From Chloroflexota bacterium (lineage in GTDB: Bacteria; Chloroflexota; Dehalococcoidia; Lucifugimonadales; VGZR01), in NCBI GenBank assembly GCA_027625225.1, contig JAQBWG010000034.1, positions 1-11,265 of the forward strand: a stretch of 11,265 bases of DNA, in the 5' to 3' direction. The notes beneath the pieces are model-generated. The model had not been told where the DNA came from and made no database searches. It worked only from the letters and a program-made list of their open reading frames with translations. Shown piece after piece: positions 1-6,687 of this stretch (the stretch's first letter is position 1; the number at the start of each line of letters is the position of its first letter). Made by a program: the position numbers and the translations under genes.

Positions 1-578
1 AGCCCTACCAAAAGCCCCACCCGCCCATCGCCGCGGCTGGCCTGTCGCCAAAATCCCCGACCCTCATCATGGCCGGCAAGAACAACTGGATTCCCCTGAG
101 CATCAACTACGTCCCCAATAGCACCCTCAAGACGCAGTGGCAGACCTACGCCGATGCAGCCCGGAGTGCCGGACACACACCCGACCGCTCCAAATGGCGC
201 ATCGTCCGCGACATCTTCGTCGCCGACACCCAGGAAGAGGCAGAGGAAGTCGCCCGCAACGGCGTCTTCGCCCGCGATTTTGCTTATGCAGTAAAAATCA
301 CCAAACACCAAGGGCTCGTAAACACTCTCAAAGTCGACCCCAACACGCCTGACGACGACATTGACGTTGACTACATGCTGAAGAACACCTGGATTATCGG
401 CACCCCTGAGACCGTCTCCCAGAAGCTCCGTAAGCTGTACAACGACATCGGCGGCTTCGGCACCCTCATCGTCATCTCCCACAACTGGAACCCTTACGAC
501 AAGTGGGAGCGTTCGATGACCCTGTTGGCCAAAGAAGTCATCCCCAGCTTGTCCGACTTGAAGTTCGCCGCGCCGTAA
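1..578 (+). CDS. Luciferase-like flavin-dependent monooxygenase, 3' part (5' end outside window)
   Basis: Reading frame opens at base 3 and is open from the window edge, so the gene is truncated at its 5' end and the ATG at 69 is an internal methionine. The visible 191 residues are the C-terminal half of a bacterial luciferase-like (LLM class) monooxygenase, normally about 350-380 residues. Evidence is the PYQKPHPPIAAAGLSP segment at the very start, the later ADTQEEAEEVARNG helix, and the 'IIGTPETVSQKLRKLYNDIGGFGTLIV' type region near residues 130-160 in which these enzymes close the barrel. The family uses reduced FMN (or F420) and oxygen to oxidise organic substrates in the cytoplasm; the substrate cannot be told. 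The next gene follows after 15 bases, and the AAGGAG that serves it overlaps this stop codon, so the two are probably one transcript. Family call is firm, substrate unknown. Confidence 0.88.
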   Translation, partial: PYQKPHPPIAAAGLSPKSPTLIMAGKNNWIPLSINYVPNSTLKTQWQTYADAARSAGHTPDRSKWRIVRDIFVADTQEEAEEVARNGVFARDFAYAVKITKHQGLVNTLKVDPNTPDDDIDVDYMLKNTWIIGTPETVSQKLRKLYNDIGGFGTLIVISHNWNPYDKWERSMTLLAKEVIPSLSDLKFAAP

Positions 579-593
579 GGAGCCGCTAGGCAT

Positions 594-1781
594 ATGAAAA
601 TCAGGGACATCGAGACGTTCGTAGTGGACGCAGGATGGCGTCCCTGGATATTCGTGAAGGTTGAGGCCGACGACGGTACCATCGGGTACAGCGAGTGCAG
701 CTACAGCCGCGCCCCGCGTGGTGTTGTCGGCGCCATCGATGACATGAAAGAGCTGCTCATCGGCACCGACCCGCGCGCCTTCGAGATGCGCTACTGGGAT
801 ATGTTTCGTCGTATGCGTATGAGTCCGCACGGCATCGCCTCCATGGCTATGGCTGGCGTGGAGAACGCACTCCTTGACCTCAAAGCCAAGGCTCTCGGCA
901 TCTCCGTGGTCGAGCTGCTCGGCGGCCCTCTGCGCGACTCTGTCCGCGTCTACTGGTCGCACTGCGGCAGCACCCGCGCCCTGTATCCCGACCTGTTTGG
1001 CACGCCGCCCATCCGGACGCTGGACGACATCGCCGCACTCGGTCGCGAGGTCGTCGAACGCGGATTCACCGCACTTAAGACGAATATCCTCGTCCCCGGC
1101 GACCTTGCCGAGGTCAACTACATCGGCTTCGGTTCCGGCCCCGGCACAACCGACCAGAACGCCGAGCGTCGGATGCTTGACGATGCCGAGGCCCTCATCT
1201 CCACCTTCCGCGACGCGGTCGGCCCCGACATAGACATCTGCCTCGACCTCAACTTCAACTTCAAACCCGAGGCCGCCGCCCGTATCGCCCGCATGTTAGA
1301 GCCGTACAACCTGCTGTGGTTGGAAATGGACATGTACGACGCCGACGCCCTTCGTCAGGTAAAGGACGGCACGGACGTCACCATCGCCAGCGGCGAGACC
1401 CTGTTCAGCGCCAAGCAATACCTGCCGTACTTTCAGGCCCGCAGCGCCGACGTGTTCATCATCGACGTGCCCTGGAACGGCCTCGCCCAGTCCAAAAAGA
1501 TCGGCGATATGGCCCACGTCTTCGAGCTCAACGTCGCCCCCCACAATTTCTACAGCCACCTCGCCAGCTACATAAGCGCCACCATGTGCGCCGTGCTGCC
1601 CAACATCCGCATCATGGAGATTGACATAGACGACGTATCATGGAAAGACGACCTGGTTACCAAAACACCGGAGATAACCAACGGCCACATGAAAACGCCC
1701 ACTGGCCTCGGCTGGGGCACCGACCTGAATGAGGACATCGCCCGCGAACACCCCTGGGCACAGAGCGGCGTGTCCTGGTAG
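594..1781 (+). CDS. Mandelate racemase/muconate lactonizing enzyme family protein (enolase superfamily, probable acid-sugar dehydratase)
   Basis: 395 residues, usual length for the family. Residues 1-115 form the N-terminal capping domain and 120-380 the barrel. Magnesium ligands are D218 (in DLNFNF), E244 (in WLEMDMYD) and E268 (in ASGETLF); a His-Asp dyad typical of the mandelate racemase subgroup is seen as D291 and H317 (NVAPHNF). The second-strand motif is K162-T-N164 where mandelate racemase has Lys-x-Lys, so the second lysine base seems replaced by Asn. The enzymes abstract a proton next to a carboxylate; with this residue set dehydration of a sugar acid or similar hydroxy acid is likelier than racemisation (inference). 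Start ATG at 594 has TAAGGAG upstream, shared with the monooxygenase stop. It is probably co-transcribed with that monooxygenase, which suggests one catabolic route. Its TAG directly touches the stop codon of the convergent btuD. Confidence 0.9.
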   Translation: MKIRDIETFVVDAGWRPWIFVKVEADDGTIGYSECSYSRAPRGVVGAIDDMKELLIGTDPRAFEMRYWDMFRRMRMSPHGIASMAMAGVENALLDLKAKALGISVVELLGGPLRDSVRVYWSHCGSTRALYPDLFGTPPIRTLDDIAALGREVVERGFTALKTNILVPGDLAEVNYIGFGSGPGTTDQNAERRMLDDAEALISTFRDAVGPDIDICLDLNFNFKPEAAARIARMLEPYNLLWLEMDMYDADALRQVKDGTDVTIASGETLFSAKQYLPYFQARSADVFIIDVPWNGLAQSKKIGDMAHVFELNVAPHNFYSHLASYISATMCAVLPNIRIMEIDIDDVSWKDDLVTKTPEITNGHMKTPTGLGWGTDLNEDIAREHPWAQSGVSW

Positions 1782-2579
1782 CTAGTCTCTAGAAGCTGCG
1801 ACTTCGGTTGGGCTGGACAGGCTCACCATCGGCACTCCCGTAATCGGATTCGGGAATACCGCCGCCCGCACTCCGTACGCCACCTCGATGTTCTCAGGCG
1901 TCAACACCTCTTGTGGCGTACCCTCTGCCCACGCTCGGCCTTCCTTCAACAACACCAATCGGTCACAGTACTGCGCCGCCAGCGTCAGGTCGTGCATCGA
2001 CACCAGCACCGCGCCTTGAGTCGCCCGACACACCTCCCGCACCAATGACAGGCTCTTCGCCTGCTGCGCCAGATCGAGATTCGACGTCGGCTCGTCCAGA
2101 AGAAGCACCGATGCCTCCTGCGCCAGCGCCGTCGCCAGCACCACCCGTTGCTGCTCGCCGCCCGAAAGCTCCGTTACCGACCGATGCGCCAGATGCGTCG
2201 TGTCCGTCTGCAGCATCGCCTCAGCCGCAACCTCCAAATCGTGCCGTCCCTCCCATTGAAGCAATCCGAGATGTGGATTTCTCCCCATCATCGCCACATC
2301 CAGCACCGTGAAGCCTGTCGGCAGATGGGCATTCTGAGGCACCGCCGCCACCATCCTCGCCCGCCGGTTCATCTTCATCTCGAACAGCGAAGTTCCGTTC
2401 ACCAGTACATCGCCACGCGACGGCCTGAGCACGCCGGTGATGATTCGGAACAGCGTCGTCTTACCTGCACCGTTCGGCCCCAGAATACCCACGATTTCGC
2501 CGGCGCCGGCTTCTAGCGAAAGCCCGTTCAGCACCCTGCCGTTTCGATATCCGAACTCAATGCCACGAACTTCCAGCAT
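1782..2579 (-). CDS. btuD: Cobalamin ABC transporter ATPase (BtuD/FecE type)
   Basis: 265 residues, one nucleotide-binding domain. Walker A GPNGAGKTT at residues 34-42, Q-loop Q82 (VPQN), ABC signature LSGGEQQ at 138-144, Walker B with LLLDEP at 159-164, H-loop H196 (SMHDLTLAAQYCDR). All catalytic residues are intact. It belongs to the FecE/BtuD family of iron-siderophore, haem and B12 importers and powers the permease encoded just upstream. ATG at 2577-2579 lies 3 bases after the btuC stop, so translation is probably coupled. Substrate is assigned from the operon's cobalamin riboswitch, not from the ATPase itself. The gene is last in the operon; its stop (TAG on the minus strand, 1782-1784) abuts the convergent enolase stop, leaving no intergenic space for a terminator. 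Confidence 0.9.
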   Translation of the reverse strand: MLEVRGIEFGYRNGRVLNGLSLEAGAGEIVGILGPNGAGKTTLFRIITGVLRPSRGDVLVNGTSLFEMKMNRRARMVAAVPQNAHLPTGFTVLDVAMMGRNPHLGLLQWEGRHDLEVAAEAMLQTDTTHLAHRSVTELSGGEQQRVVLATALAQEASVLLLDEPTSNLDLAQQAKSLSLVREVCRATQGAVLVSMHDLTLAAQYCDRLVLLKEGRAWAEGTPQEVLTPENIEVAYGVRAAVFPNPITGVPMVSLSSPTEVAASRD

Positions 2580-2582
2580 CGC

Positions 2583-3710
2583 CTACACCTTCGCCCTGCG
2601 CCGCATGAGCAGGTACAGGAAGAACGGCGCGCCGCAAAACGCGGTCACGATGCCCACCGGAATCTCCGTCGGACTCAGTATCGTCCGCGCCGTCAGGTCG
2701 GCCAGAATCAGGAACGCCGCCCCTAGTAGGCCTGCCATCGGCAGCAGCGTCCGGTGGTCGCCGCCCCATAGCAGTCGCACCACGTGCGGCGCCACCAGCC
2801 CCACAAACCCGATGAGCCCACTGAACGCCACCGCAGCAGCCGTGCACAGCGAAGCCGCCCCGATGAGCAACAGCTTCGTCCGCTCCACGTTCACACCCAG
2901 TTGCCGTGCCCGGTCCTCGTCAAGTTGCATGACGTTCAGCACCCGCCCGTGCGCCAGCAACAGCAACACTCCCGGGATGAGGTAGGGGAGTACGAACACA
3001 CTGTGCCGCCACTGCGCCGACACGAACCCGCCCAGCAGCCACGTCAGCACTGGCCGCAAGTCCGGGTCGCTCCGAATCATCAGCAGGCTGCCCACCGCAC
3101 CACACAGCGCCGACACCGCCACGCCCGCCAGAATCAGCGTGGTCAACGGCAGTCCATCCGAGCGTCGCGCGACAAGATACGCCACCGATACTGCAATCAC
3201 AGCCCCGACGAACGCAGCCATGGGCAGAATCCCGAACCCCGCACTCGCCGTCGTCACCCCCGCAATGAGCACGATGATTGCCCCCAGGCCCGCGCCCGAC
3301 GCCACGCCGATGAGGTACGGGTCGGCCAGCGGATTTCTGAACAACCCCTGATACGTCGCGCCCGACACCGCAAGAGCTGCCCCCACTAGTCCCGCCAGGA
3401 TTATCCGGGGAAACCTGATCTTCCACAGAATCGTGTCCCAACTCGCCGGCCAGTCCTGAGAGATATCCACGCCCGGAATCTTGGAGACCACGATTTCAAC
3501 TGCTGTGAACGGCGGGATGGGCGTCGCACCCAGACTTCCCGCCAGCAGCATCGCACCAACAACGACAAGCAGGCCGATGCCCAGACGCCGCCACGGAAAC
3601 GCCTTTACTTGTAGTGTTTTCGCCGCTTCTTCAGGGGGCGAAGACAATCGGCGGAGGCCAAACCGTTCCCACGGCGGCGTCAGTCCCTTTGTAAACGGAA
3701 GTCTTACCAT
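2583..3710 (-). CDS. btuC: Cobalamin ABC transporter permease (BtuC/FecCD type)
   Basis: 375 residues, integral membrane protein with about ten hydrophobic segments from residue 43 to 370. Strong FecCD signatures: RFPRIILAGLVGAALAVSG at 99-117 followed by LFRNPLADPYLIGVASGAG near 123-141, the cytoplasmic coupling-helix region QLDEDRARQLGVNVERTK at 262-279, then GLIGFVGLVAPHVVRLL near 298-314 with GGDHRTLLP, and EIPVGIVTAFCGAPFF near 349-364. Such permeases act as homodimers with two BtuD subunits and pass the vitamin from the binding protein into the cytoplasm. A hydrophilic stretch of about 40 residues precedes the first membrane segment, longer than in E. coli BtuC; no better internal ATG is visible, so I keep the ATG at 3710. 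The gap to the btuF stop is 15 bases with only a weak GGAA ribosome site. Family certain; cobalamin specificity rests on the riboswitch. Confidence 0.9.
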   Translation of the reverse strand: MVRLPFTKGLTPPWERFGLRRLSSPPEEAAKTLQVKAFPWRRLGIGLLVVVGAMLLAGSLGATPIPPFTAVEIVVSKIPGVDISQDWPASWDTILWKIRFPRIILAGLVGAALAVSGATYQGLFRNPLADPYLIGVASGAGLGAIIVLIAGVTTASAGFGILPMAAFVGAVIAVSVAYLVARRSDGLPLTTLILAGVAVSALCGAVGSLLMIRSDPDLRPVLTWLLGGFVSAQWRHSVFVLPYLIPGVLLLLAHGRVLNVMQLDEDRARQLGVNVERTKLLLIGAASLCTAAAVAFSGLIGFVGLVAPHVVRLLWGGDHRTLLPMAGLLGAAFLILADLTARTILSPTEIPVGIVTAFCGAPFFLYLLMRRRAKV

Positions 3711-3725
3711 CTTATTCCAGTTGTT

Positions 3726-4679
3726 CTAGGGAAACAGTTCCGGATACACCAGTCTCGCCAGCGCCTCGATACCGTCCACGAACCGCGGACTCGCCACGCT
3801 CAGTGGGTCATCGCCCGGCTCGAAGGGTAGGCTAACGATGCGCCCATTCCGCACCGCCGCGACGTCATCAAACGCAGGGTTACCCAAAAACGCGCTGGCG
3901 TCCAGCGCCAGGATGACCTCGGGTTCTCGCTCGACGATTTGCTCCGGGCTCAACTGTGCATACCCCTCAATATCGCTCGCGACATTATTAAGTTTCAACA
4001 GCGTGAACACCTCGCCCACCAGCGTGTCCGGCCCCGATGTCCAGAACCCGCCTACGTCCCAGAAAATGGACGGCCCTGCATCAATTGCCTCCATCTTCTC
4101 GTTCAAGCCCGCCACCCGTTGGTTGAACTCCGCCGCTACCGCTTCCGCTGCCGTCGGGTTGCCCACGATACGACCCCAGAGCCGGATGTTGTCCGCCACC
4201 TTGGTGAAATCGTTGGACAGCGACTCGATATACAACACCTTCAGCCCCGCGTTCTCCAGGGCTTCGATTGGGCCGGTGAAAAACGTGAACACCAGGTCGG
4301 GTTCCAGTTCCACAACCTTTTCGATGTTGAGGCTGAACGCCCCACCGACCCGCTCTATGTCCGCTGCTTCCGGCGGATACACCACGAAGTCGTGCGTCGC
4401 CACCACCCGGTGGCCTTCGCCCATCGCGAATAGTATCTCCAGCACCGCCGAATCTATTGCCACGATACGTTCCGGCGCCTTCTCGAACACAACCGTGTTC
4501 CCGTTGCTATCCGTCACACTGACAGGGAAAAGCGATGCCGCCGTGGGTTCGATACCCTGTGTCGCTGTCGGTACCGCCACAGTGACGGTGGGTGATGCTG
4601 CCGTCTCAGTGCTGCACGCCAGGGCCAGCAGAGCAACTAAAAGACTTAGGACTATTCCTACTCGTACAAATGAACGCAT
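3726..4679 (-). CDS. btuF: Cobalamin-binding lipoprotein of ABC transporter (BtuF type)
   Basis: 317 residues. A lipoprotein signal peptide is visible: positively charged start, hydrophobic residues 8-20, and lipobox ALAC with the lipidated cysteine at residue 22, followed by a Thr/Ala/Pro-rich linker to about residue 50. The mature part is a helical-backbone periplasmic-binding protein: VTDSNGNTVVFEKAPERIVA near 55-74, VGGAFSLNIEKVVELEPDLVF at 111-131, and a second lobe with QLSPEQIVEREPEVILALD at 242-260. It would bind cobalamin outside the membrane and deliver it to BtuC. ATG at 4677-4679 has a clear GGAGG (4686-4690) six bases upstream. It is first gene of the operon and lies downstream of the riboswitch and two terminators. 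By sequence alone it could be a haem or siderophore binder; the riboswitch makes B12 the best call. Confidence 0.88.
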   Translation of the reverse strand: MRSFVRVGIVLSLLVALLALACSTETAASPTVTVAVPTATQGIEPTAASLFPVSVTDSNGNTVVFEKAPERIVAIDSAVLEILFAMGEGHRVVATHDFVVYPPEAADIERVGGAFSLNIEKVVELEPDLVFTFFTGPIEALENAGLKVLYIESLSNDFTKVADNIRLWGRIVGNPTAAEAVAAEFNQRVAGLNEKMEAIDAGPSIFWDVGGFWTSGPDTLVGEVFTLLKLNNVASDIEGYAQLSPEQIVEREPEVILALDASAFLGNPAFDDVAAVRNGRIVSLPFEPGDDPLSVASPRFVDGIEALARLVYPELFP

Positions 4680-4715
4680 GAAAAACCTCCATGCTTCGAG
4701 ACCGTTCGCAAGGCA

Positions 4716-4747
4716 ACAAAAAAGCTCCTACGGTGAGGAAGGAGCTT
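4716..4747 (-). terminator. Intrinsic terminator 2 in the btuF leader
   Basis: On the minus strand an 8-bp perfect stem (AAGCTCCT at 4747-4740 with AGGAGCTT at 4729-4722) closes a 10-base loop and is followed by a run of six T (4723-4718). This is a textbook intrinsic terminator, 26 bases before the btuF ribosome site. It sits after a first terminator, so reading through to btuF requires passing both. Confidence 0.8.
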
Positions 4748-4767
4748 GTCGACCTGTCAGCTGCATC

Positions 4768-4798
4768 AAAAAACCCCGCTCCAGGATGGGGCAGGGTT
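4768..4798 (-). terminator. Intrinsic terminator 1, likely riboswitch expression platform
   Basis: Minus-strand RNA from 4798 to 4772 folds as an 11-position stem (5' arm AACCCTGCCCC, 3' arm GGAGCGGGGTT) with one G-U pair, one C-A mismatch and loop ATCCT. The six T at 4773-4768 include two in the stem. Six bases in it (4780-4785) are perfectly complementary to an upstream segment at 4815-4820, so a competing antiterminator helix is possible. Its place just downstream of the aptamer fits control by premature termination. Confidence 0.75.
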
Positions 4799-4844
4799 AT
4801 CAGCATTGCTGGTGCCTGGACCTTTCCTCGAAGGCTGTATACCA

Positions 4845-4976
4845 AAAGGTGGGGAAAGTAGATCGGACTCGCTCCGAAAACTCGGAGCCTACCGCTGCGG
4901 GACAGTGCCGGACTTTGACCGGCTTCCTCTTCACCACCGCTATTCAGTTGTTTATTCCACTCAGGGTCGCGACCTG
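4845..4976 (-). ncRNA. Cobalamin (adenosylcobalamin-type) riboswitch aptamer
   Basis: Read on the minus strand, the conserved core of the B12 aptamer is present in order: AAGAGGAAG (4931-4923), a hairpin GCCGG/CCGGC (4923-4919 with 4911-4907) around the loop TCAAAGT, the block CTGTCCCGCAGCGGTAGG (4905-4889, extending one base), a 7-bp variable hairpin GCTCCGA/TCGGAGC (4888-4882 with 4877-4871), and a degenerate B12 box GCGAGTCCGATCTAC (4872-4858). A closing helix GGTGG/CCACC can form between 4938-4934 and 4852-4848. A short hairpin at 4976-4962 precedes the core, close to the predicted transcription start. Established knowledge: such aptamers bind coenzyme B12 and repress downstream uptake or synthesis genes. 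Here it sits between a promoter and btuFCD, followed by two terminators. The B12 box is the weakest match; outer limits are approximate. Confidence 0.87.
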
Positions 4977-4984
4977 ATGCAGGA

Positions 4985-5013
4985 ATCCTACTGCCGCGTT
5001 AACCCGCTGTCAA
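4985..5013 (-). promoter_or_regulatory. Sigma70-like promoter of the btuFCD operon
   Basis: On the minus strand a perfect -35 box TTGACA (5013-5008), a 17-base spacer and a -10 box TAGGAT (4990-4985, 4 of 6 matches). Predicted start of transcription is near 4978, giving a leader of about 300 bases that begins right before the riboswitch. The -35 box lies only 7 bases beyond the amidohydrolase stop codon. Confidence 0.7.
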
Positions 5014-5019
5014 CCGCGC

Positions 5020-6624
5020 CTACTTCTCGAACTTCAGCGCACCGTTCACATACGTCTGCTCGACCACGATGTCCTGGATGTAGTCCGGATTCGCCGTCGT
5101 CGGGTCGTGGCTCAGAACCACCAGGTCCGCCTGCTTGCCAGCCTCGATGGAGCCTACCTCATCCTCCCTGAACGTAGCGTAGGCCGACCCGTTCGTATAG
5201 TGCTTGATGCACTCCTCGGCAGAAATAGCCTCGTCGGGTGCAATCTGCTCCCCGCTGATACTCCTGCGTCCAACCGCGGCGGCAATGCCGTCCAGAGGTG
5301 CGATGGAAGCGCAGGGGAAGTCCGACCCGGCCGCGAGTATCGCACCCGCTTCCACCATCGACGCCAGCCCCATCGCCGGACCGTCTATGTTGTACTCCTT
5401 GATAGTGTGTTCGAACATCGCGCCGATGTTGTACAGGAATGCCGGTTGCTCAGAAATGACCACCGGCAGCTTCGCGGCACGCTTGATTTGCGCCCGCGTG
5501 GGGAATGCGAAATGGTCGAGCCTGTGCCGGAGTTCCTCGGAGCCCGGAACCTCACGGAACGCTCGCTCGAACGCGTTCAACGTCTGCTCGATGGCCCGGT
5601 CGCCGATACAGTGGATTGCCACCTGCAGCTTATTTTTCGACGCCGCAAGCACCAGGTCGTCCACCTCACTCTGCGTGTAGTAAGTCTCTCCTTCCGGCGT
5701 CAGGTGACCGTGTGCATCGCACCTGTTCAACCCGAAGTTGGGATACACAGGATCCATGAAAATCTTCACCGACCCGCCGCGCAGTCTATCCGACACATTG
5801 TCCTGTTTGAACGCACCTTTGGCCGCCCGTTCTGGAATTCCGAAGAACGTCTCACCGCCGCGAAGTTGTTGCACGCAAATGGGCAACTTCCCCCGCTTGT
5901 CCGCGATGCGGTACATCTCCGCACTCTCCGGCATCGTCTGAGCGTCGCCCAAGCCCGTGACTCCGTGCGACAGATGCCGCATCGCGTTCTGGTTGACAAG
6001 GTCGGCCACCGCGTCCTCGCCGTACAGCTTGATGAACTCCCGCATCGTCGTCTGATGCACCATGTCCATCGCCCGCTCCTGGAGGTAGCCTGTCGGCTCG
6101 CCTGAGTCGTCCCGGATGATAGTCCCCTTATGTGGCTCGGGCGTGTTCCGGTCGATCTTCGCCAGTCTAAGCGCAGCAGAATTCGCATAGAGCGCATGGT
6201 AAGAGTTGTCCATCACACACACCGGATGGTCGCCCGACACCTCGTCCAGTTCGCCCTTCGTCAGCGCGCCCGCATCGCGGAAACTGTACGCCTGTCCCCA
6301 TATCCACTGGCCCCTGGGCGTCGCCGCGGCAGCCGTCGCGATGGCATCCAGCACCGCCTGTTTACCGTTAAGTGGCGGGATACGGCAGTCCACCGACACC
6401 GGCTCGAACGTCGTCATGGAAAAATGGTTGTGTGGATCGATGAACCCCGGCGTCACCGTCCGCCCGTTAAGGTTCACCACTTTGGTCTTGGGGGTCGCCA
6501 GTTTCGCGATTTCCGCGCTGGTTCCGACCGCCGCAATCTTGCCACCCTTCACCGCGACCGCCTCGGCACGGCGTCCTCCGCGGTCCATCGTGAGAATCTT
6601 TCCACCCAGCATCACAACGTCCAT
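5020..6624 (-). CDS. YtcJ-type metal-dependent amidohydrolase (amidohydrolase family 3)
   Basis: 534 residues from the ATG at 6622-6624. An in-frame GTG at 6669 is rejected because it lies upstream of the predicted -10 box, while this ATG has AAGGAG (6639-6634) nine bases before it. The N-terminal beta-sandwich part (LGGKILTMDRGG, AVKGGKIAAVG) leads into the barrel with metal motif PGFIDPHNH (H65, H67). Further candidate ligands are K287 (SVKIFMDP), H338 (AIHCIGDRAIE), H371 (RHRLDHF) and D435 (AGSDFPCAS). The C-terminal GSIEAGKQADLVVLSHDP returns to the sandwich domain. These enzymes hydrolyse amide, carbamate or cyclic C-N bonds in the cytoplasm; the substrate is not predictable. It has its own promoter and is followed by the separate btuFCD promoter, so it is probably monocistronic. 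Complete, no missing motif seen. Confidence 0.9.
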   Translation of the reverse strand: MDVVMLGGKILTMDRGGRRAEAVAVKGGKIAAVGTSAEIAKLATPKTKVVNLNGRTVTPGFIDPHNHFSMTTFEPVSVDCRIPPLNGKQAVLDAIATAAAATPRGQWIWGQAYSFRDAGALTKGELDEVSGDHPVCVMDNSYHALYANSAALRLAKIDRNTPEPHKGTIIRDDSGEPTGYLQERAMDMVHQTTMREFIKLYGEDAVADLVNQNAMRHLSHGVTGLGDAQTMPESAEMYRIADKRGKLPICVQQLRGGETFFGIPERAAKGAFKQDNVSDRLRGGSVKIFMDPVYPNFGLNRCDAHGHLTPEGETYYTQSEVDDLVLAASKNKLQVAIHCIGDRAIEQTLNAFERAFREVPGSEELRHRLDHFAFPTRAQIKRAAKLPVVISEQPAFLYNIGAMFEHTIKEYNIDGPAMGLASMVEAGAILAAGSDFPCASIAPLDGIAAAVGRRSISGEQIAPDEAISAEECIKHYTNGSAYATFREDEVGSIEAGKQADLVVLSHDPTTANPDYIQDIVVEQTYVNGALKFEK

Positions 6625-6655
6625 CGCGGCACACTCCTTGTAATTAGCTGGCGAG

Positions 6656-6685
6656 AGTGTAGTGGACACACCGCCAAAAGGTCAA
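6656..6685 (-). promoter_or_regulatory. Sigma70-like promoter of the amidohydrolase gene
   Basis: Minus strand: -35 TTGACC (6685-6680, 5 of 6), 18-base spacer, -10 TACACT (6661-6656, 4 of 6). The predicted start is near 6649, upstream of the AAGGAG at 6639-6634 and the ATG at 6624. It occupies the 63-base gap after the DegV-family gene and helps decide the amidohydrolase start. Confidence 0.55.
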
Positions 6686-6687
6686 CG

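Noticed and set aside
3838..4977. 379-codon open frame on the plus strand opposite btuF and its leader
   Set aside because: It is antisense to an unmistakable btuF and to the riboswitch, has low-complexity Ser/Thr/Ala composition and no recognisable domain: a shadow frame of GC-rich coding DNA.
6625..6669. GTG start at 6669 for the amidohydrolase
   Set aside because: It lies upstream of the likely -10 box and adds 15 residues before the conserved start; ATG 6624 has AAGGAG at good spacing.
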